Part shown: piece by piece, positions 58,876-64,000 of the stretch
How the letters are laid out: the number at the start of each line of letters is the position of its first letter
Numbering within the stretch: the first letter of the stretch is position 1
Assembly (NCBI RefSeq): GCF_005519465.1
Contig: NZ_CP027858.1
Span: 5,436,001-5,500,000, forward strand
Source of the DNA: Streptomyces clavuligerus
Lineage (GTDB): Bacteria; Actinomycetota; Actinomycetes; Streptomycetales; Streptomycetaceae
Direction: 5' to 3'
DNA length: 64,000 nucleotides
Notes under the pieces: model-generated
The model's database searches: none
What the model saw: only the letters and a program-made list of their open reading frames with translations
What the model was told of the DNA's origin: nothing
Program-made: the position numbers and the translations under genes

Positions 58876-59013
58876 GCGCCCACCTTAAGGATCGGGCCGG
58901 GGGACGGAGCGCCCCCGCCAGTGGCGTAGGTTTTCCCTGGGGGCCGTGCCCAGGAGGCACCCGCCGCCCCCCTCGCACACCTCAAGACGATTGCATGGGG
59001 AGACAACGCGCTC

Positions 59014-59805
59014 ATGAGCGATGTACTGGAGCTGGTGGACGTATCCGTGGTCCGCGACGGACGCGCTCTGGTGGACGACGTCTCCTGGTCGGTCAAGGAA
59101 GGGGAGCGCTGGGTCATCCTCGGCCCCAACGGCGCGGGCAAGACCACCTTGCTCAACCTCGCCTCCAGCTACCTCTTCCCGAGCACCGGAACCGTACGGA
59201 TTCTCGGCGAACGCCTGGGCGGCGTCGATGTCTTCGACCTCCGCCCCCGCATCGGCATGGCCGGAATCGCCATGGTGGAGAAGCTCCCCCGCCGCCAGAC
59301 CGTCCTCCAGACCGTCCTCACCGCCGCCTACGGCATGACCGCCACCTGGAACGAGGACTACGACCCGGTCGACGAGGAGCGCGCCCGTGCCTTCCTCGAC
59401 CGGCTCGGCATGAGCGACTACCTCGACCGCCGGTTCGGCACCCTCTCCGAGGGCGAGCGCAAGCGCACCCTGATCGCCCGCGCCCTGATGACCGACCCCG
59501 AACTCCTCCTCCTGGACGAGCCCGCCGCCGGACTCGACCTCGGCGGACGCGAGGACCTGGTGCGCCGTCTCGGCCGACTCGCCCGGGACCCGATCGCCCC
59601 CTCCATGATCATGGTCACCCACCATGTCGAGGAGATCCCGCCCGGCTTCACCCACGTCCTGATGATCCGCCAGGGCAAGGTGCTCGCGGCCGGCCCCGTC
59701 GAGATGGAGCTGACTTCCCGCAATCTCTCCCACTGCTTCGGCCTCCCGCTGGTCGTCGAGCGGGTCGGCGACCGCTGGACCGCCCAGGGCCTGCCGCTCG
59801 GCTGA
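59014..59805 (+). CDS. ABC transporter ATP-binding protein (YlmA/ModF-like, stand-alone)
   Basis: 263 residues with one cassette: GPNGAGKTTLL near 38 (Walker A), LSEGERKRTLIARAL near 148 (signature with Glu in place of Gly), LLLLDEPAAGLDLGG near 168 and MVTHHVEEIP (H-loop) near 198. The signature LSEGE and overall wording resemble YlmA-type orphan ATPases. No permease gene is adjacent; NfeD follows. The partner is unknown. Confidence 0.88.
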   Translation: MSDVLELVDVSVVRDGRALVDDVSWSVKEGERWVILGPNGAGKTTLLNLASSYLFPSTGTVRILGERLGGVDVFDLRPRIGMAGIAMVEKLPRRQTVLQTVLTAAYGMTATWNEDYDPVDEERARAFLDRLGMSDYLDRRFGTLSEGERKRTLIARALMTDPELLLLDEPAAGLDLGGREDLVRRLGRLARDPIAPSMIMVTHHVEEIPPGFTHVLMIRQGKVLAAGPVEMELTSRNLSHCFGLPLVVERVGDRWTAQGLPLG

Positions 59806-59971
59806 CCGGCCCCCGGCCGCGCCCCGCGCCGCCGCCCCTCTGCCCGTACCGCCCGTGCCGCCCGCCCGCGGCCACGGGCGGTGGCCCGGCCCCCTCCGCG
59901 CTGCCGGCGGAGTCCGGTCCGCCCCTTCCGGCCCCCTGTCCTCACCCGGCCGTCGGACCTACCATGACCAT

Positions 59972-60400
59972 GTGGAAATCGACGCGTGGGTGTGGTGGCT
60001 GATCGGCGCGGTCGGACTGGGCATTCCGCTGGTCCTCACCGCGATGCCCGAGTTCGGAATGCTCTCCGCGGGAGCGGTCGCCGGAGCCGTCGTCGCGGCG
60101 CTCGGGGGCGGCATCGTCGCCCAGGTGATCGTCTTCGTGGTGGTCTCCGTGGCCCTCATCGCCGTCGTCCGGCCGCTGGCCAACCGCCACCGCACCGGCA
60201 GACCCCAGTTCACCAGTGGTGTCGACGCGCTGAAGGGCCGTCAGGCCGTCGTCGTCGAACGGGTCAGCGCGAGCGGCGGCCGGATCAAGCTGGCGGGCGA
60301 GATCTGGTCCGCCCGCACCCTCGACAGCGAGATGACCTTCGAAGCGGGCCAGCAGGTCGACGTCGTGGAGATCGACGGCGCCACCGCGGTCGTCATGTGA
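59972..60400 (+). CDS. NfeD-family membrane protein
   Basis: 142 residues. Two or three membrane segments (about 6-60: WVWWLIGAVGLGIPLVL; FGMLSAGAVAGAVVAAL; IVAQVIVFVVVSVALIA) then an OB-fold domain (about 80-142: LKGRQAVVVERVSASGGRIKLAG, quoted short; GQQVDVVEIDGATAVVM). NfeD proteins pair with SPFH proteins, as here. GTG 59972 has no ribosome site and lies just after a TACCAT -10-like box, suggesting a leaderless message. Confidence 0.9.
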   Translation: MEIDAWVWWLIGAVGLGIPLVLTAMPEFGMLSAGAVAGAVVAALGGGIVAQVIVFVVVSVALIAVVRPLANRHRTGRPQFTSGVDALKGRQAVVVERVSASGGRIKLAGEIWSARTLDSEMTFEAGQQVDVVEIDGATAVVM

Positions 60401-60521
60401 GCAACCACCATCCGAGTCAACCCTGCGGAAAGTGCCCCCACGGACGCCCCCGGTCTGGGAAACTCGATCATCAGATTCATCCGGCCATCAGACTCATCCG
60501 GCGAAGGGCACAGGGAACGCG

Positions 60522-61472
60522 ATGCAACCGATCATCATCGTCCTGATCATTCTGGTGGTGCTGGTCTTCATCGCCCTGATCAAAACGATCCAGGTCATCC
60601 CACAGGCCAGCGCCGCCATCGTCGAACGCTTCGGGCGCTACACCCGCACCCTCAACGCGGGACTGAACATCGTCGTCCCGTTCATCGACTCCATCCGCAA
60701 CCGCATCGACCTGCGCGAACAGGTCGTCCCCTTCCCGCCCCAGCCGGTGATCACCCAGGACAACCTGGTCGTCAACATCGACACCGTCATCTACTACCAG
60801 GTCACCGACGCCCGGGCCGCCACCTACGAGGTCGCCAGCTACATCCAGGCCATCGAGCAGCTCACCGTCACCACCCTCCGCAACATCATCGGCGGCATGG
60901 ACCTGGAGCGCACCCTCACCTCGCGCGAGGAGATCAACGCCGCGCTGCGCGGAGTCCTCGACGAGGCCACCGGCAAGTGGGGCATCCGTGTCAACCGCGT
61001 CGAGCTGAAGGCCATCGAGCCGCCCACCTCCATCCAGGACTCGATGGAGAAGCAGATGCGCGCCGACCGCGACAAGCGCGCCGCGATCCTCACCGCCGAG
61101 GGCACCCGCCAGGCCGCGATCCTCACCGCCGAGGGCGAGAAGCAGTCCCAGATCCTCCGCGCCGAGGGTGAGGCCAAGGCCGCGGCGCTCCGCGCCGAGG
61201 GCGAGGCCCAGGCCATCCGCACCGTCTTCGAGTCCATCCACGCCGGGGACCCGGACCAGAAGCTGCTCTCCTACCAGTACCTCCAGATGCTCCCGAAGAT
61301 CGCCGAAGGCGACGCCAACAAGCTCTGGATCGTCCCCAGCGAGATCGGCGACGCCCTCAAGGGGCTCTCCGGAGCCTTCGGCAACCTCGGCGGCGGCGTC
61401 CCCGGCTTCAACACCGGCAACAGCGGCGGCAGCGGCAAGATCGAGCGCCGTGAAGAGCCCCCCCTCGGCTGA
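60522..61472 (+). CDS. SPFH/Band 7 (stomatin-like) membrane protein
   Basis: 316 residues. An N-terminal membrane helix (about 4-24: IIIVLIILVVLVFIALIKT), an SPFH domain (IVERFGRYTRTLNAGLNIVVPF near 38, quoted in part; VVNIDTVIYYQVTDA), then Ala/Glu-rich coiled repeats (AAILTAEGTRQAAILTAEGE, three near-copies of an AEG-ended unit) and a Gly-rich tail. Such proteins form membrane microdomain scaffolds and act with NfeD. ATG 60522 has AGGGA upstream. Distance to nfeD is 121 bases. Confidence 0.92.
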   Translation: MQPIIIVLIILVVLVFIALIKTIQVIPQASAAIVERFGRYTRTLNAGLNIVVPFIDSIRNRIDLREQVVPFPPQPVITQDNLVVNIDTVIYYQVTDARAATYEVASYIQAIEQLTVTTLRNIIGGMDLERTLTSREEINAALRGVLDEATGKWGIRVNRVELKAIEPPTSIQDSMEKQMRADRDKRAAILTAEGTRQAAILTAEGEKQSQILRAEGEAKAAALRAEGEAQAIRTVFESIHAGDPDQKLLSYQYLQMLPKIAEGDANKLWIVPSEIGDALKGLSGAFGNLGGGVPGFNTGNSGGSGKIERREEPPLG

Positions 61473-61488
61473 ACCCCCGTCCTTCAGG

Positions 61489-61517
61489 CATGATCGGTGC
61501 ACTCGGCACCGATCATG
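61489..61517. promoter_or_regulatory. Perfect 12-bp inverted repeat before the TauE/SafE gene
   Basis: CATGATCGGTGC and GCACCGATCATG with loop ACTCG, between the SPFH stop and the exporter start; the right arm ends at the first base of the ribosome site GGAGG. Operator, leader hairpin or both. Confidence 0.65.
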
Positions 61518-61529
61518 GAGGCGTCCACT

Positions 61530-62306
61530 GTGACCATCTGGGAGATGCTCGCCGTCTTCGCCGCAGGCATCGGCGCGGGCACCATCAACACCATCGTCGG
61601 CTCCGGCACGCTGATCACCTTCCCGGTGCTCGTCGCCACCGGCCTCCCCCCGGTCACCGCCACCGTCTCCAACTCCCTCGGACTCGTCTTCGGCTCCATC
61701 AGCGGAGCCATCGGCTACCGCGCCGAACTCGCCGGACAACGCCGCCGCGTGCTGCGGCTCTCCCTCGCCGCCGCGTGCGGCGGCGTCGCCGGAGCAGCCC
61801 TGCTGCTGACCCTCCCCCCGGACGCCTTCGAGACGATCGTCCCGGTCCTCGTGGCCCTCGCCCTCGTCCTGGTCGTCCTCCAGCCACGCATCGCCCGCGC
61901 GGTCCAGCGCCGCCGCGAACGCGACGGAGCCCCCGCCCACCGCGACGGCGGCCCCCTCCTCTTCGCCGCGATCCTGCTCTCCAGCGTCTACGGCGGCTAC
62001 TTCACCGCCGCCCAGGGCATCATCTACGTCGCCCTCATGGGCATGCTGATAGACGACACCCTGCAACGGATCAACGCCGTCAAGAACGTCCTCGCCGCCG
62101 TCGTCAACAGCGTCGCCGCCCTGTTCTTCGTCTTCGCCGCCGAACTCGACTGGACCGCCGTCGCACTGATCGCGGTCGGCTCCACCATCGGCGGCCAGAT
62201 CGGCGCCACCTGGGGCCGCGGACTCTCCCCCCGGGTGCTCCGCGCGCTCATCGTCGCCGTCGGCACCGTCGCCGTCGTCCAGCTCCTGCTGCTCCGCTTC
62301 GGCTGA
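61530..62306 (+). CDS. TauE/SafE-family sulfite or small-anion exporter
   Basis: 258 residues, about eight membrane segments. AAGIGAGTINTIVGSGTLITFP at the start (quoted in part), LVFGSISGAIGYRAEL near 55 and SVYGGYFTAAQGIIYVALMG near 150 are the paired family motifs. Exports sulfite, sulfoacetate or other sulfur-containing anions in known members. GTG 61530 with GGAGG eight bases upstream is preferred over in-frame starts at 61497 and 61515, which lie inside the inverted repeat. Confidence 0.9.
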   Translation: MTIWEMLAVFAAGIGAGTINTIVGSGTLITFPVLVATGLPPVTATVSNSLGLVFGSISGAIGYRAELAGQRRRVLRLSLAAACGGVAGAALLLTLPPDAFETIVPVLVALALVLVVLQPRIARAVQRRRERDGAPAHRDGGPLLFAAILLSSVYGGYFTAAQGIIYVALMGMLIDDTLQRINAVKNVLAAVVNSVAALFFVFAAELDWTAVALIAVGSTIGGQIGATWGRGLSPRVLRALIVAVGTVAVVQLLLLRFG

Positions 62307-62390
62307 CCGCCCCGGCACGGCGGAGCCCGCCTCCGCCACGGCGAAGACGGGCTGCCACATCCGGTGCGCACCCGCCGGAGCGGGCCCGCC

Positions 62391-62900
62391 TCACGCCGCC
62401 GACCGCGCGACCAGCCACTCCGGCAGTGCGGACCGCTCCCCGGCCCGCATCCCCAGCAGCATGGCGTCGGTCGGGGACGGGACGAACGGCTGCCGCAGCA
62501 GCGGCATCCCGGCCTGCTCCGGGGTACGGTCCGCCTTGCGGTGGTTGTCCTCCGCACAGGAGGCCACCGTGTTCAGCCAGCTGTCCGCGCCCCCGTGCGA
62601 CCGCGGCACCACATGGTCCACGGTCGTCGCGCGCCTGCCGCAGTACGCGCACCGGTGCTGGTCCCGCGCCAGCACCCCCCGCCGCGACCACGGTGCCTGT
62701 CTTCGGAACGGCACCCGGACATACCGGCACAGCCGGATCACCTGAGGTACCGGAAGATCGACGGCGGCGGCACGCATACGGAGTCCGGGGTGGGCCTGCT
62801 CGACAACGGCCTTGTCCTGAAGCACGAGGATCACCGCACGGTGCAGCGACACCGTCGACAGGGGTTCGAAGCTCGCGTTCAGTACCAGCGTGTCCCGCAT
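62391..62900 (-). CDS. HNH endonuclease
   Basis: 169 residues. The N-terminal half (LVLNASFEPLSTVSLHRAV; IRLCRYVRVPFRR) and the HNH domain (CAYCGRRATTVDHVVPRSHG, then SWLNTVASCAEDNHRKADRTP) match a widespread actinobacterial HNH protein. Two CxxC-type pairs bind a structural metal and DHVVPRSHGG and the NHRK segment form the active site. Role unknown; not linked to any mobile element here. ATG 62900 used. Confidence 0.9.
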   Translation of the reverse strand: MRDTLVLNASFEPLSTVSLHRAVILVLQDKAVVEQAHPGLRMRAAAVDLPVPQVIRLCRYVRVPFRRQAPWSRRGVLARDQHRCAYCGRRATTVDHVVPRSHGGADSWLNTVASCAEDNHRKADRTPEQAGMPLLRQPFVPSPTDAMLLGMRAGERSALPEWLVARSAA

Positions 62901-63023
62901 GTCGCCCACCTCCGTCTGCCTGGCCCGCCCCCTGGCGGGCTGTGGATCAACTCTGGCCGGGCGCGTCACGATGGACAACGCAATATCCGCACCGCTCCGG
63001 ATGGTCGAGCATGGGCCGCAGAC

Positions 63024-63066
63024 AAAAAACTGCCCTGCTCTGATCTCTCCAAGACCACAGCAGGGC
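63024..63066 (-). terminator. Rho-independent terminator of the PEBP gene
   Basis: On the minus strand GCCCTGCT and AGCAGGGC form a stem around a 19-base loop, followed by CAGTTTTTTG. The T-run is rare in this GC-rich genome. Placed 31 bases past the PEBP stop. Confidence 0.75.
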
Positions 63067-63096
63067 AAACAACAAACGAAGGGGTGGCGCCCCGGC

Positions 63097-63633
63097 TCAG
63101 CCCCCGGACGGCCCCGTGTACTCACCGATCAACTGGGCGCGGCCGAGGGTGTGGAAGCGCAGATGGAACCCGACGACGGCGGGGGAGGCGTCCGCGTCCG
63201 GCCCCAGCTTCTCGCTGTCCACCGCGTACACGGTGAACACATAGCGGTGGTTCTCCCCGGCCGGCGGGGCGGCACCGCCGAAGTCCTTCGAGCCGTAGTC
63301 GTTACGGGCGTGCACGGCACCCGCGGGCAGCCCCGCGAACGACTCGCTGCCCGCACCCGCGGGCAGTTCGGTCACCGACACCGGGATGTCGAAGAGCACC
63401 CAGTGCCAGAAGCCGCTGCCCGTGGGCGCGTCCGGGTCGAAGCAGGTCACGGCGAAGCTCTTGGTCCCGGCCGGGAACCCCTCCCACCGCAGCTGCGGCG
63501 AGGTGTTCCCCTCGGCGTGGACCTGGGCGTCCTTCAGCACCGACCCGGGTGCGATGTCCGCGCTCACCACGGTGAACGAGGGCACCTCCGGGTGGAAGTC
63601 GTGCGGAAGCGGCGCTCTCTTCAGCTCGGTCAC
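63097..63633 (-). CDS. YbhB/YbcL (PEBP) family protein
   Basis: 178-residue phosphatidylethanolamine-binding-protein fold. [21 protein letters not shown] near 60 (quoted in part) is the ligand-site signature, with [21 protein letters not shown] and [11 protein letters not shown] following. Cytoplasmic, ligand unknown; some relatives inhibit proteases or kinases. GTG 63633 has GGAGG nine bases upstream. Between a terminator and the Spo0M-family gene on the same strand. Confidence 0.92.
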   Translation of the reverse strand: MTELKRAPLPHDFHPEVPSFTVVSADIAPGSVLKDAQVHAEGNTSPQLRWEGFPAGTKSFAVTCFDPDAPTGSGFWHWVLFDIPVSVTELPAGAGSESFAGLPAGAVHARNDYGSKDFGGAAPPAGENHRYVFTVYAVDSEKLGPDADASPAVVGFHLRFHTLGRAQLIGEYTGPSGG

Positions 63634-63725
63634 GTGTCGAAACCTCCGGTTCGCTGGCCAGTCCTGCCCACCGGACCCCAGGAGAACCCCATGGGCCCGG
63701 CCGGACCTGACCCTATGGCTCCGGG

Positions 63726-64000
63726 CTACAGCCAGTTCCGCCGCCCGCCGACTTCGGCGAGCCACTGGTTCAGATAGGCGGCCCAGTCGGTCGACGCGAT
63801 GTCGTGGTGCCGGACCGTGAAGGACTTGAACGAGTCGCTGCCCTCGCTGAAGAGGCCGCCCCGCTTGTCCATCTCCAGCACGACGTCCATCTCCTGGGCG
63901 TCCGCCACGAACGTCAGCTCCACCTGGTTCAGCCCCCGGTACTGGGACGGGGGGTAGAACTCGATCTCCTGGTAGAAGGGGAGCTGCTGCCGCGTGCCCC
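63726..64000 (-). CDS. Spo0M-family sporulation protein (3' part; start outside window)
   Basis: The C-terminal 90 codons of an arrestin-fold Spo0M relative: [20 protein letters not shown] then [32 protein letters not shown] and the end [11 protein letters not shown]. The frame runs open through the window edge. Spo0M proteins affect sporulation stage 0 in Bacillus; in Streptomyces the role is less clear. Confidence 0.85.
   Translation of the reverse strand, partial: GTRQQLPFYQEIEFYPPSQYRGLNQVELTFVADAQEMDVVLEMDKRGGLFSEGSDSFKSFTVRHHDIASTDWAAYLNQWLAEVGGRRNWL

Noticed and set aside
60477..62360. Very long minus-strand frame across the SPFH and TauE/SafE genes
   Set aside because: Gly/Asp/Glu/Val-rich antisense shadow typical of high GC3; both plus-strand genes have firm family motifs and ribosome sites.

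Overview
The window reads as an ordinary chromosomal (core) stretch of a Streptomyces genome. The supports are very high GC with strong GC3 bias, GTG/TTG starts next to GGAGG-type ribosome sites, a short chaplin (chpE) gene, a Gbn-type nucleoid protein, a Spo0M-family gene, and a gene order that I recognise, from memory only, as close to the S. coelicolor segment running backwards from about SCO1859 to SCO1790. No prophage, insertion sequence, CRISPR array, rRNA or tRNA is visible.

Layout. 1-10.5 kb: cobalamin biosynthesis on the minus strand. A cobalamin riboswitch (about 10,245-10,350) leads into cobD-cobQ-chelatase-cobO-cobB, whose ends and starts all overlap by a few bases. A ZIP metal transporter, an internally deleted cobE-cobJ fusion and the start of cobC follow. 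10.5-12.9 kb: low-affinity phosphate transporter with PHO boxes, diverging from a class II aldolase. 12.9-13.7 kb: a gene-free repeat block. 13.7-20.1 kb: alpha/beta hydrolase, a large hypothetical, an ABC-F ATPase, gbn and an enoyl-CoA hydratase. 20.5-23.7 kb: an Asp23/AmaP envelope-stress cluster. 23.7-29.6 kb: SDR, GH15 glucanohydrolase, SURF1, Cys-rich protein, DnaQ-BRCT exonuclease and VIT1-type transporter. 29.7-31.4 kb: an alkylglycerol-monooxygenase-like gene overlapping a lysoplasmalogenase gene.

31.5-38 kb: secreted subtilase, DUF485-ActP acetate symporter pair, moaA and small proteins. 38-44.2 kb: tyrS, tldE/tldD, then fabG-fabI. 44.4-49.6 kb: secreted protein, GntR regulator diverging from a CynX-type MFS exporter with a 39-residue partner peptide, sixA and serB. 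49.9-57.6 kb: a two-FHA ABCG-type transporter, secreted lytic transglycosylase, queA with an upstream SDR, and a GAF histidine kinase/LuxR response regulator pair. 57.7-64 kb: chpE, hypothetical, ABC ATPase, NfeD-SPFH pair, TauE/SafE exporter, HNH nuclease, PEBP protein and a partial Spo0M gene.

Most interesting: (i) a two-gene operon that may degrade ether lipids; (ii) a corrin pathway that looks damaged here (CobJ lacking its SAM-binding half, no cobN beside its partner), although the riboswitch-led operon is intact; (iii) two promoters of the PafBC/RecA-NDp DNA-damage type, in front of the DnaQ-BRCT exonuclease and moaA; (iv) several short tandem repeats and near-perfect inverted repeats at gene borders. 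All family assignments come from reading motifs; no database search was possible.
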